Origin: Flavobacterium psychraerolatum
GTDB taxonomy: Bacteria > Bacteroidota > Bacteroidia > Flavobacteriales > Flavobacteriaceae
Assembly (NCBI RefSeq): GCF_025960985.1
Contig: NZ_JAOQMX010000046.1
Location: 1-34,595 of the forward strand
Reading direction: 5' to 3'
DNA: 34,595 nt
Both the position numbers and the translations under genes were made by a program. The notes beneath the pieces are model-generated. The model did not search any database and was not told the origin of the DNA. It saw only the letters and a list, made by a program, of their open reading frames with translations. Of this stretch, positions 14,548 to 23,447 are shown piece by piece; position 1 is the first letter of the stretch, and each line of letters opens with the position of its first letter.

Positions 14548-16323
14548 TTATTCCGCTATTTTAATTTGAGATTTTGGTCCAATTCCGTTATTATTAAAAG
14601 CTTCAATTTGAAAATAGTAAGTATCCGTACGATCCAAACCATTAAAATAATATTCATTTTTTCCGTATACCATAATCGAACCATATAATTTATCTGGCGA
14701 TTTGCCAAAATAAATCACATAACCATCTGCCGATGGTTCTTGTTGCCATTTTAACCATACATTGCGTCTTTCTCCCTTAATCCTTGGTGCAGATCGTAAG
14801 CTGATGAATTTATCAACGGCATTTGGTGCTTGACCTCTCCCTTTTCCGAAAATTCTTAAACCCGACAACGCAAATTTCCCTGTTGGCATCTGAATATTTT
14901 CGATTTTTACAAATCGTGCTTGAATTGGCTTATCTAGTTCGATATAATCATGAGGAACTTCTTTGTCGTTCTTACTATTATCAACTAAAATTTTCCAATC
15001 TTTATTATTCTCTGAATAGTACAAAACATATTTATGTCCTGTAGTACTTTCTGGCTTACCCATGATGTCGGCATCTTGATCGGCATAATTAATTTGAATG
15101 GCTTTGATCGTGCTTTTCTCTCCCAAGTCAGAAATGAACCATTCTCCTTTATTCCCTGACTTGGCAGACCAATAGGTTTTAATATCTTCGCTTACTGCAT
15201 TATTAGCCTGAAAACCTCCCAAAGTTGATGATACCTGAACAGGTTTATTGTAATTCAATAACATCCAACCAGAAAAATTTTCGTTTAAATGATTTTTCTT
15301 CTGCGAAGGCAAAAAAGTAGGATAGTCACCGTAGGCTGTATTCGAATATAAAATACCCTCTTTATCAAAACCAGCTGGCCAAATTCCGAGGCGTCTTTCG
15401 AAATTATTTTTAGTTCCTATGACAATTGATGAAACATGCCAATAAGAATCATTTGCATCTTGATAAGTCGCTCCATGTCCTGCACCCCTTGCAAACCCAC
15501 CTGGCTTATACGAAAACGGGTTGTGCGATTGATATTCAAACGGCCCTAACGGATTATTACTGATGTAAACTCCGTCGCCATACCCACTGAACTCGGTTCC
15601 TGGACCACCATATTGAAGGTAATATGTATTGTTATACTTGGTCATAAAAGCACCTTCCATAAAAGGTTGCATAAACGTATTATCATTATTTTCTCCAAAT
15701 CGTTCCCAACCATGTTCGTCGTCATTCAAAGAGATTAACGGAATTACTTCTCCTTCGGGCTGAAAAGTTTTTCTATTTAATTTCACTCCATACAAAGGGT
15801 ATAAATTACTAGAACCATAATATTCGTAAACGGCGTCTTTCTCCTTGTCCCAGAAAATTTGAGGATCCCAAGCTCCAGTCTCTGATTTATGTACCAATTC
15901 TTTCCAATCATCCTTAGAAGGATTTTTGCTCATCCAAATAGGAAATTCTTTGCCATATGTCGAACCTACGACTAAAAGAGTATCATTTACAAATGATAAA
16001 GAAGGAGCACACAATTCGTCATATACTTTATGCTCAGGTCTAAGAAATTTTCGAGAAATAAATTTCCAATCCAACATATCCTTACTATGCCAATATCCCC
16101 ATTGATTGGTCGAAAACAAATAATATTCTCCTTTGAAAAAAGTGATTACCGGATCTGCCGTTGCACGGTGTTTACCTTGCATCACAAAATCTGGAATAGG
16201 ACAATATCCGTAATCTATATTTATAGGGTTGCAGTATGTTTTTTGTTGTGCATTACTTTCAAAAAAGCAGCTAACAGTAACAAATAAAAAAAGAATTATT
16301 AAATAATTACGAGTATTTTTCAT
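14548..16323 (-). CDS. GH43 glycoside hydrolase with discoidin-like and Fn3-like domains
   Basis: This 591-residue secreted enzyme has a signal peptide at residues 1-25 (ILFLFVTVSCFFESNA); C19 lacks a proper lipobox leucine, so cleavage by signal peptidase I is more likely. The five-bladed propeller of family GH43 spans about 40-340 with the full acidic set: D57 (TADPVI), D153 (AWDPQIF) and E223 (MEGAFM). An F5/8-type C (discoidin-like) domain follows at about 355-495 and a fibronectin-III-like domain at about 510-590. GH43 members are mostly arabinofuranosidases, xylosidases or galactosidases; the specificity here is unknown. It is the last gene on the locus strand but is separated from the GH3 gene by an intrinsic terminator, so it probably has its own promoter. 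Confidence 0.85.
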   Translation of the reverse strand: MKNTRNYLIILFLFVTVSCFFESNAQQKTYCNPINIDYGYCPIPDFVMQGKHRATADPVITFFKGEYYLFSTNQWGYWHSKDMLDWKFISRKFLRPEHKVYDELCAPSLSFVNDTLLVVGSTYGKEFPIWMSKNPSKDDWKELVHKSETGAWDPQIFWDKEKDAVYEYYGSSNLYPLYGVKLNRKTFQPEGEVIPLISLNDDEHGWERFGENNDNTFMQPFMEGAFMTKYNNTYYLQYGGPGTEFSGYGDGVYISNNPLGPFEYQSHNPFSYKPGGFARGAGHGATYQDANDSYWHVSSIVIGTKNNFERRLGIWPAGFDKEGILYSNTAYGDYPTFLPSQKKNHLNENFSGWMLLNYNKPVQVSSTLGGFQANNAVSEDIKTYWSAKSGNKGEWFISDLGEKSTIKAIQINYADQDADIMGKPESTTGHKYVLYYSENNKDWKILVDNSKNDKEVPHDYIELDKPIQARFVKIENIQMPTGKFALSGLRIFGKGRGQAPNAVDKFISLRSAPRIKGERRNVWLKWQQEPSADGYVIYFGKSPDKLYGSIMVYGKNEYYFNGLDRTDTYYFQIEAFNNNGIGPKSQIKIAE

Positions 16324-16433
16324 GTTTTTTACACTTTTTAAAAGCTTCTTATAGAAACTTTTTTTTAATTAAGCAGTTTTGTTTTTTTCGGTTTCGACAA
16401 TTGATTCGGAAATTATGGAATATACTAATTTAA

Positions 16434-16469
16434 AAAAGTCCTTCTGCATTTTAAAACTGAAGGACTTTT
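16434..16469 (-). terminator. Intrinsic terminator after the GH3 gene
   Basis: AAAAGTCCTTC (16434-16444) and GAAGGACTTTT (16459-16469) form a perfect 11-bp stem with a 14-nt loop. On the minus strand it is followed by further T residues. It lies 18 nt beyond the GH3 stop and upstream of the GH43 gene. Confidence 0.75.
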
Positions 16470-16487
16470 ACTAAAAATTAAAATAAT

Positions 16488-18788
16488 TTATTTAACTAAT
16501 TCGAAATTTATACTTTTATCTGTACTAGAATTTTCACCTACAAAAACTTCAAATAATCCAGACTCTGCAACAAACTTTAGATCTGAATTATAAAACTTTA
16601 ATTCTTCTATAGAAATCTCAAAAGATACTTTTTGTTTTTCTCCCTTTTTAAGGAATATCTTCTGAAACCCTTTTAACTCTTTTACCGGTCGACTAACAGA
16701 ACCTACCAAATCTCTTATATACAATTGCACGACCTCTTTACCATCGTAATTTCCAATGTTTTTGATATCAACGGTAATTTTTAGTTTATCATTAATCCCC
16801 ATTTTTTTTGATGAAATAGCAAGATTTGAATATTCAAAAGAGGTGTAACTCAATCCATATCCAAAAGGAAATAGCGGTTCATTTCTCTCGTCAATATAAT
16901 TTGATTTGAATTTTTCAAACTTTCCTTCTTTGTTTGCCAATGGTCTTCCGGTATTCATTTGATTGTAATAAATTGGTACCTGTCCTAAAGTTCTAGGAAA
17001 AGTAGCTGTTAATTTTCCCGAAGGATTAACATTGCCAAATAAAACATCTGCTATGGCGTAACCTGCTTCACTGCCCGCAAACCAAGCATTTAAAATAGCT
17101 GGAACTGTTTCATTTTCCTGAACCAAAACCAAAGGACGCCCAGTAAACAAAACCAGAACAACAGGTTTTCCGGTTTTAAGTAATTCTTGCAAAAGGTCTT
17201 TTTGAGATTGTGGAATTTCGATATTGGTTCTACTACTACTTTCTCCGCTCATCTCCGCAGATTCTCCAAGAGCGGCAATAATAATATCCGATTGATTTGC
17301 TATTTTTAATGCTTCCTTGGTTAATTCTTCTTTCGTTCTATTGTCTCTATGAAGTGTTTTTCCAAACATTGTAGCTTTCTCTTCAAAAGCAGCATCATAA
17401 TCTAGGTTGCTACCTTTAGCATAAAGAACCTTAGCTGTACTTCCCACCGCTTCTTTAATTCCTGCTACCAATGAAATGGATTTTTCCATATTGGTCGCAA
17501 CACTCCAAGTCCCTGCCATATTTTCTTTGGCATCGGCCAATGGTCCGATAACTGCAATTGTTCCTGACTTTTTTAAGGGCAATAATTGATTGTTGTTTTT
17601 TAATAAAACCAATGATTGCGCTGCTATATTTCTGGCTTCTGTACGATCACTTTTTGTGAAAATTTCAGTTTTTGCTCGGTTTTCATCACAATATTTATAA
17701 GGATCTTGAAACAATCCCAAATCATATTTGGCTTCTAAAATCAGTCGAACGGCATTGTCAATTTGCTCTATACTTACTTTTTTTTCCTTCAATGATTTTT
17801 TTAGAGTCGTCAAAAAACCTTCTCCTACCATGTCCATTTCTATTCCTGCATTTAATGCTAATGCGGATACGGTTTGTAAATCTCCCATTCCATGATCTAT
17901 CATTTCTGGAATTCCGGTATAGTCTGTAACTACAAAACCTTTAAAGCCCCATTCTTTTCTCAAAACATCAGTCATCAACCATTTATTTCCCGTTGCAGGA
18001 ATTCCGTCAACCACATTAAACGAAGCCATTGCAGAACCTACACCTGCATCTACCGCAGCCTTGTAGGGTGGAAAATAATCATTGTACATTTTTATTCGGC
18101 TCATATCAACAGTATTATATTCTCTACCCGCTTCTGGAGCACCATATAAAGCAAAATGCTTTACACAAGACAAAATAGTATTCTTGTTAGACAAATCATT
18201 TCCTTGATAGCCTTTTACCATCGCTTTTGCAATTTGGCTACCTAAAAAAGGATCTTCTCCAGAACCTTCTGAAACTCTTCCCCAACGTGGATCGCGAGAA
18301 ATATCAACCATTGGAGAAAATGTCCAATTGATTCCGTCGGCACTGGCTTCTTGAGCGGCAATTTGTGCAGAACGTTGAATTAATGCCATATCCCAAGTAC
18401 AAGATAACCCAAGCGGAATAGGAAATGTAGTTTCGTACCCATGAATCACATCCATTCCAAAAATTAACGGAATTTTCAATCGGCTTTTTTCAACTGCGAT
18501 TCTTTGTACCTCTTTTATTTTTTGAACTGATTTAATATTAAATAAACCACCTACTTTTCCTTCTTCAATATTCTTAGCCACATTTGAATTACTAGGAGCA
18601 CCTGTAGTTATATCACCCGAAGTGGGTAAATTTAATTGTCCAATTTTTTCACCGATGGTCATTTTTGCCATCAGTTCAGACACAAATTCTGTTCTAGGTT
18701 TGATTTTTACCTCTTTGGGTGCTTTCTTTTTTTGGCTGTAGCCTAAAGCAGAAATGCTCAGTGCAACTAATATTATTTTGTACTGCAT
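16488..18788 (-). CDS. bglX: GH3 beta-glucosidase (BglX-like), likely beta-1,2-glucosidase
   Basis: This 766-residue periplasmic enzyme has a signal peptide at residues 1-18 (ILVALSISALGYSQ). The GH3 N-terminal barrel covers about 40-360, with the KH pair at K210-H211 and nucleophile D289 in FVVTDYTG. The GH3 C-terminal domain covers about 390-620, with E516 in SGESSSR as a candidate acid/base. A fibronectin-III-like domain follows at about 665-755 (ELKGFQKIFLKKGEKQ). It removes terminal beta-linked glucose. Co-occurrence with a GH144 endo-beta-1,2-glucanase suggests sophoro-oligosaccharides as substrate; the sequence alone cannot distinguish linkages. It follows the esterase by only 6 nt and ends in a terminator, so it is probably the last gene of the main operon. 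Confidence 0.9.
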   Translation of the reverse strand: MQYKIILVALSISALGYSQKKKAPKEVKIKPRTEFVSELMAKMTIGEKIGQLNLPTSGDITTGAPSNSNVAKNIEEGKVGGLFNIKSVQKIKEVQRIAVEKSRLKIPLIFGMDVIHGYETTFPIPLGLSCTWDMALIQRSAQIAAQEASADGINWTFSPMVDISRDPRWGRVSEGSGEDPFLGSQIAKAMVKGYQGNDLSNKNTILSCVKHFALYGAPEAGREYNTVDMSRIKMYNDYFPPYKAAVDAGVGSAMASFNVVDGIPATGNKWLMTDVLRKEWGFKGFVVTDYTGIPEMIDHGMGDLQTVSALALNAGIEMDMVGEGFLTTLKKSLKEKKVSIEQIDNAVRLILEAKYDLGLFQDPYKYCDENRAKTEIFTKSDRTEARNIAAQSLVLLKNNNQLLPLKKSGTIAVIGPLADAKENMAGTWSVATNMEKSISLVAGIKEAVGSTAKVLYAKGSNLDYDAAFEEKATMFGKTLHRDNRTKEELTKEALKIANQSDIIIAALGESAEMSGESSSRTNIEIPQSQKDLLQELLKTGKPVVLVLFTGRPLVLVQENETVPAILNAWFAGSEAGYAIADVLFGNVNPSGKLTATFPRTLGQVPIYYNQMNTGRPLANKEGKFEKFKSNYIDERNEPLFPFGYGLSYTSFEYSNLAISSKKMGINDKLKITVDIKNIGNYDGKEVVQLYIRDLVGSVSRPVKELKGFQKIFLKKGEKQKVSFEISIEELKFYNSDLKFVAESGLFEVFVGENSSTDKSINFELVK

Positions 18789-18794
18789 AACGAT

Positions 18795-19493
18795 TTATTT
18801 TTTTATTTGTTGAAACATCCATTCATATATTTTAGGATCATCATATACTCGAGACCAACTGTCGTGGTTGGCATCATCAAATATGGTAAAGTTGATATTG
18901 GAGTGACACTTTTTAAGAGATTTATAGATATTTATCGAATTTTCTATATTAACCACATCATCCAGTAAACCATGAAACATTTGAATTGGAATGTCTTTTA
19001 TCTTGCAATTTTCAACCTTTGGAATTCGATCTACGAATCCTGCTATTGGCACTAAGGCTGCAAACGTCTCTGGATGTGCAAAAGCTAAATTCCAAGCTCC
19101 CCAGCCTCCCATACTAAGTCCAGTAAGATAAATTCTGTTTGCATCAACATTATATTCTTTTTGAATTTTTATAATTAGACGATATAACACTTCCGAATCC
19201 CAATATTCATTTTCTGGACATTGTGGTGCCAGTACAAAAGCATCAATCTCATTCGACTTTAAATACTTGAATGGTCCATGAACTTTCACCAATTCGATAT
19301 CCGTTCCCTTTTCACCAGAGCCATGTAAAAAAATCAGCAATGGTTTCTTTTCTTTGGTGTTTTCGGGTAAATGAAGGGCGTATTGTAATTCCTTTTTCTG
19401 TATAATTTCGGTTTTAATTTTCCCTATTATATCTGACTGAGAAAAAGTAAATTGTGCGAATAAAAAAAGTACTAAAAGAACATATTTTTTCAT
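18795..19493 (-). CDS. Secreted alpha/beta-hydrolase esterase (COG4099/PHB-depolymerase-like)
   Basis: The start is placed at 19493 because MKKYVLLVLFLFAQFTFSQ is a clean signal peptide; an in-frame ATG at 19520 would add nine residues. The 232-residue product has the oxyanion strand LIFLHGSGEKG, the nucleophile elbow GLSMGG (S127), the acid in HGLLDDVV (about D178) and the histidine in DANHDSW (about H210), a complete Ser-Asp-His triad. Relatives are annotated as predicted peptidases, phospholipases or carbohydrate esterases, without a settled substrate. Its place between GH144 and GH3 (gaps of 43 and 6 nt) suggests it removes acyl substituents from the glycan, for example succinyl or acetyl groups. 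That role is inference. Confidence 0.8.
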   Translation of the reverse strand: MKKYVLLVLFLFAQFTFSQSDIIGKIKTEIIQKKELQYALHLPENTKEKKPLLIFLHGSGEKGTDIELVKVHGPFKYLKSNEIDAFVLAPQCPENEYWDSEVLYRLIIKIQKEYNVDANRIYLTGLSMGGWGAWNLAFAHPETFAALVPIAGFVDRIPKVENCKIKDIPIQMFHGLLDDVVNIENSINIYKSLKKCHSNINFTIFDDANHDSWSRVYDDPKIYEWMFQQIKK

Positions 19494-19536
19494 AACATAA
19501 ACGATTTTAAACGATTTCATTTGCTACGGATGACTT

Positions 19537-20916
19537 TTACAAAGGATGTTGCGTTGATGAAAATCCTAGTGCTTTTAATCCAGTTATTACCTCAGGAGCT
19601 TGCATAAATAGATTCCACAGCAATCCTGTTCTATAGTTCTCTATCATGGGAACAATGGTTCCTTGATCTATAGCTAAATAACGTTTAGTAACCCAATCGT
19701 AATGAGGAGAAAACGCATCATAAGGACCAGCTGTCCCTATATAATTAGCCTTGTTTTCATCATACAAATAATGTAAAAACTTCATTGATTCTACAGGTGT
19801 AAATGGAAATGAAGATAAGGCTGCAGTTGATGTAATTACTCCTAAATCATTATTAGGTTGATGTGCTGAATAACCAGTACTCCCATCACTATTGCGTGAA
19901 TAACTAGCCGTGAGTCCCCAGCACTTATCCGAATATCCAACCCATCCTTTTGGGTTTGCAATGCAATATTGATTAATGATTTTAGAATGATTTTGAGTCA
20001 ATGACCAATAATTTGCATATTGATCTGATAACCCTCGTGGATCCAAACCCAAATAAGAGTATTGTGCCCAAAACAATGGCCCTACATTTCCACTAGCTCC
20101 ATTATAATTAAAAATGACAGGAATACCGTATTGTGTTGCATTATTCTTAATCCCTCCATTTCTTGCCCAAGCTTGGTCGTATGCAGCTTTGCTAATTGGA
20201 TGTGTTGGAGAGGAAGCTGCCATTACATACGTCACCAAGCATTCATTATAACCTTCCAATTTAAAATTCATTTCCCATTCATAATTTGGAGACCAGTGCC
20301 AATACAAAGCATTTTCACCTTTAGTGTACCAATCCCATTCTACTTCTCTCCATAAATCATCTGCTTTTTGTGCTAATGCTTTTTCGGCAGCTGATCCATT
20401 TTTAAAATATTCTCTAACGGCTATAAACCCTTGGCACAAAAATGAGGTTTCAACCAAATCCCCACCATTATCTTTGGTCCCAAATGGAATTACAGCACCA
20501 TTTGAAGCATTGATCCAATGCGGCCAGGCTCCATGAAATCGTTCTGCTTTTCCTAAAAATATTAAAGCGGTTGTTAATCTTGTAACGGCTTCTGCTCTTG
20601 AAACAAAACCTCGCTCAACACCAACAATAATTGTCATTAAACCAAACCCTGACCCCCCTGTAGTAATAATATCAGATTCAAAATTAGGATTATCTACTAG
20701 ATATCGTTCTCTTGCTAATTTAGAATTTGGTTCTGCATAATCCCAAAAATATTTTAAGGCATCTTTTTGAACTTGGTCTAAAGCTTCAGTATCTGTTAGT
20801 ACGACTACAGGATTAGTAGGCAATGGAGTTCCATTTGAAGAACCATCCGTACTAGGTGAAGACGAACAAGAATTAAAAAAACTTATTAAAATTGCAATAC
20901 AGAAATAACTTTTCAT
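19537..20916 (-). CDS. GH144 endo-beta-1,2-glucanase-like lipoprotein (glycoamylase domain)
   Basis: This 459-residue protein starts with a lipoprotein signal (MKSYFCIAILISFFNSC, C17 lipidated), then SSSPSTDGSS, a surface-export-like serine/acidic linker. Residues 45-455 form one (alpha/alpha)6-barrel domain of the PF10091 glycoamylase type, which CAZy classes as GH144. Characteristic segments are DALKYFWDYAEP, TGGSGFGLM, ERFHGAWPHWIN, GGDLVETSFLCQGF, HWSPNYEWEMNFKLEGYNE, DKCWGLTASY and DQGTIVPMIENY. Characterised GH144 enzymes cleave beta-1,2-glucan (sophoran) endolytically to short oligosaccharides. As a lipoprotein next to SusCD it probably acts at the cell surface. I do not assign the catalytic acids with confidence. 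A different specificity within GH144 is possible. Confidence 0.82.
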   Translation of the reverse strand: MKSYFCIAILISFFNSCSSSPSTDGSSNGTPLPTNPVVVLTDTEALDQVQKDALKYFWDYAEPNSKLARERYLVDNPNFESDIITTGGSGFGLMTIIVGVERGFVSRAEAVTRLTTALIFLGKAERFHGAWPHWINASNGAVIPFGTKDNGGDLVETSFLCQGFIAVREYFKNGSAAEKALAQKADDLWREVEWDWYTKGENALYWHWSPNYEWEMNFKLEGYNECLVTYVMAASSPTHPISKAAYDQAWARNGGIKNNATQYGIPVIFNYNGASGNVGPLFWAQYSYLGLDPRGLSDQYANYWSLTQNHSKIINQYCIANPKGWVGYSDKCWGLTASYSRNSDGSTGYSAHQPNNDLGVITSTAALSSFPFTPVESMKFLHYLYDENKANYIGTAGPYDAFSPHYDWVTKRYLAIDQGTIVPMIENYRTGLLWNLFMQAPEVITGLKALGFSSTQHPL

Positions 20917-20990
20917 CTATTTATTTAATTTAAAATATTATAAATACCTAACTATTCAGAATAAAAAACAGATACAGTTTTCATAACTAC

Positions 20991-21968
20991 TTATCTTTTG
21001 TCTTTTTCTAATTTGTATAAAGCTGTAACCTCATTTATAGAAAGTGGAGCATTATAAATTCTAAATTCATCCAGCTTCCCAGCATAACTAGTAGCCCAGT
21101 CTTGTCGTGAACCATTATTTAAAGGTGGCATTGTATCAAATTGATGGGTTCCAAAAACTACTTTACCATTAGTTCCAACCATTTCAAAAGCACCGTATTT
21201 AGCCGCATTATTAATATTGTCAATACTACCTGGATTATCTGCATATAATGTAGCTACACCAGCTACACCTTCAGCTGGAGCATATGGAAATGAGCCTAAA
21301 TTAGTTGATAATTGTCCGTTTAGATAAGCTGACAAAGTGCTATTGGTTGCATTATAAGTAAAAACAATATGCACCCAAGTATTTAAACTATTGTCTATAT
21401 TCATGATTGCTCCCTGACCTCCCCATATAACACTAGTTCTTCCGTTTTCAATACCTAACTTCAAACGTAACCTATTAGGAAAACTTGCATCTGGGTTTTC
21501 TAAAAAAACATTGATACCTCCCCAAAATTGTAAAGGCCTAACAATAGAAAAAATACCTTGAGCACCTTTTCCTTGACCTGGAATAGCAGGATCAATTGTA
21601 TTTGCAGTATTCATCCAAAATGAAATAGTAAAATTGTTTAAGGTTGTTACGGCAGTTGTAGCAGTACCAATGGCATATCTTTGTTCCGAGCTAGAGCCAT
21701 TATAAGCATTTCCTTTAATACCGGTAGTAAAGCCTACATTTGTTCCTGTTAAACTGCCAATATTGTTTTTTAAGTCTGTCAAATTATCATCAAAACCTAA
21801 TTTCACCAACAAGTTGCTTGCTGCAATTTCATCAGAATTATTATAACCACCAATAGATTCATAGGGTATTGGACTATTAACTTTATCAATGCTGTCCACA
21901 GAACAACTTATAAAAAAGGGAGCAGTAAGAATTGCAGCAAAAAAGTATATGTTTTTATTTATTTTCAT
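20991..21968 (-). CDS. LamG-domain surface lipoprotein, SusE-position glycan-binding protein
   Basis: In this 325-residue protein the lipoprotein signal is AAILTAPFFISC with C22 lipidated, followed by SVDSIDK. Residues 50-315 form a LamG/concanavalin-A-like jelly roll (LLVKLGFDDNLTDLKN, ISFWMNT, TWVHIVFTYNATNSTLSAYL, YAGKLDEFRIYNAPLS), a fold of carbohydrate-binding proteins. It is encoded 17 nt after susD and 74 nt before GH144, the place normally taken by SusE/F-type surface glycan-binding proteins. It has no catalytic residues that I recognise. The likely role is to capture the glycan at the cell surface for GH144 and SusCD. Confidence 0.8.
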   Translation of the reverse strand: MKINKNIYFFAAILTAPFFISCSVDSIDKVNSPIPYESIGGYNNSDEIAASNLLVKLGFDDNLTDLKNNIGSLTGTNVGFTTGIKGNAYNGSSSEQRYAIGTATTAVTTLNNFTISFWMNTANTIDPAIPGQGKGAQGIFSIVRPLQFWGGINVFLENPDASFPNRLRLKLGIENGRTSVIWGGQGAIMNIDNSLNTWVHIVFTYNATNSTLSAYLNGQLSTNLGSFPYAPAEGVAGVATLYADNPGSIDNINNAAKYGAFEMVGTNGKVVFGTHQFDTMPPLNNGSRQDWATSYAGKLDEFRIYNAPLSINEVTALYKLEKDKR

Positions 21969-21985
21969 AATTATAAATTTTAAAA

Positions 21986-23443
21986 TTAATTATACATTGG
22001 ATTTTGAAGAGACAATCCTTTTGCTTCATTTATAAATTTTTGTGGTAAAGGAAAAAGTTCATGTTTACCTTTTACAAACATTTTTCCATCAATAGCAAAA
22101 GCTGCTGCTGCTTGTCCTGTTCTTACTAGATCAAAGAAACGATCATGTTCAAAAGCGAGCTCTACTCTTCGTTCTTTCCAAATGGCTTTTCTAATATCTG
22201 TTTGTGAAGCTGCTGAGGTATCTGATAAACCAGCTCTATTTCTAACTTTATTTAAAAAAGGAATAGCGGCGGCTGTTTGATTTAACTCATTCATAGCTTC
22301 AGCTTTAATTAATAAAACTTCCGCATAACGCAAACACTTAAGATTCGTGTCTGTGATATCATTTCCTGCATATGCAGATGAATAGGCTTTATAATTGTAT
22401 CTAGGATTTGTAACCAATGGAGACACTACCCTACCATCATACAAAGTCGACCCTGCAAAAATTATTGTAGCTGCTTTTCTTACGTCACCTGGTTCATATG
22501 CATTTACCAAACTCATTGATGGTGTATTAAAACCCCAACCCCATCCACTAGCACCTGTAGCACCTTGTGTAGTTGTATATTTATCAATTCCTCTAGAAGG
22601 AGTTGAACCTGTACTTTGAATTTCAAAAATAGATTCGATATCATTTTCTCCTGTTATTCTATATTGAGAAGCATAAGTAGTTGCCAGATCATAACCTGTA
22701 ACAAGATTAGCTGCATCTAGTGCTTCTTGCCATTTCTTTTGGTATAAATATACTTTAGACAATAAGGCATAAGCGGCACCTATAGAAGCTCTTCCTTTTT
22801 CGGAAGCAGAATAAACCCCTTTAGTAGGCAAAACAGTAATGGCGTCATTCAAATCTTTCACAATAAAAGAATACACTTCTGCAGAAGATTTGCGTGTTAA
22901 TTGCATTACTCGATCTGTCTCAGAAGAAGGATTAGGTAAATGATCAATTATTGGTACACCTCCGTAGGTTTTTATTAAAGTAAAATACATATAAGCTCTT
23001 AAAAACTTAGCTTCGCCCATTAATTGAGTTTTTAAATTAGCATTAGCTTGATCCAATTGAGGAATAAAATATAAGGCTTGATTACATCTATTAATCCCTT
23101 GATAGTTAGCAACAAATACATCTTCAACAGATAAACTTGAAGCATTATATGTCAAGGCATCCATTAAGTCTTTATCTGCTCCAGTATCGCCGGGAGAGGA
23201 ACCTTTGTCTGCATCGTCAGAAGTAATACTTGAAATTCCAATCCATGAAAATGAACTCATATTCCAATCTAAAAATTTACTGTAAATTGCAGTAACAAAG
23301 GATTGAGCTCCAGCATCATTATTAAATGATGCTAAATCTGCTGTTGATATGCTTTCTGTTTGCTCTGTGTCTAAAATATCATTAGCACATCCAGAGAAAA
23401 ACAAGAATGAAAGCACAAATACTGATATATATATCTTTTTCAT
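21986..23443 (-). CDS. susD: SusD/RagB family glycan-binding lipoprotein
   Basis: This 485-residue surface lipoprotein has C19 in FLFFSGCANDILD as the lipidation site. The SusD helical repeat core is visible (LMGEAKFLRAYMYFTLIKTYGGVPII at about 142-167; GAAYALLSKVYLYQKKWQEAL at about 222-242), with the C-terminal signature CLRYAEVLLIKAEAMNELN, FLNKVRNRAGL and IWKERRVELAFEHDRFFDL. SusD proteins form the lid of the SusC transporter and bind the oligosaccharide. It is encoded 4 nt downstream of susC, as is standard. The sequence does not reveal ligand specificity by itself. Confidence 0.95.
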   Translation of the reverse strand: MKKIYISVFVLSFLFFSGCANDILDTEQTESISTADLASFNNDAGAQSFVTAIYSKFLDWNMSSFSWIGISSITSDDADKGSSPGDTGADKDLMDALTYNASSLSVEDVFVANYQGINRCNQALYFIPQLDQANANLKTQLMGEAKFLRAYMYFTLIKTYGGVPIIDHLPNPSSETDRVMQLTRKSSAEVYSFIVKDLNDAITVLPTKGVYSASEKGRASIGAAYALLSKVYLYQKKWQEALDAANLVTGYDLATTYASQYRITGENDIESIFEIQSTGSTPSRGIDKYTTTQGATGASGWGWGFNTPSMSLVNAYEPGDVRKAATIIFAGSTLYDGRVVSPLVTNPRYNYKAYSSAYAGNDITDTNLKCLRYAEVLLIKAEAMNELNQTAAAIPFLNKVRNRAGLSDTSAASQTDIRKAIWKERRVELAFEHDRFFDLVRTGQAAAAFAIDGKMFVKGKHELFPLPQKFINEAKGLSLQNPMYN

Positions 23444-23447
23444 TTTA

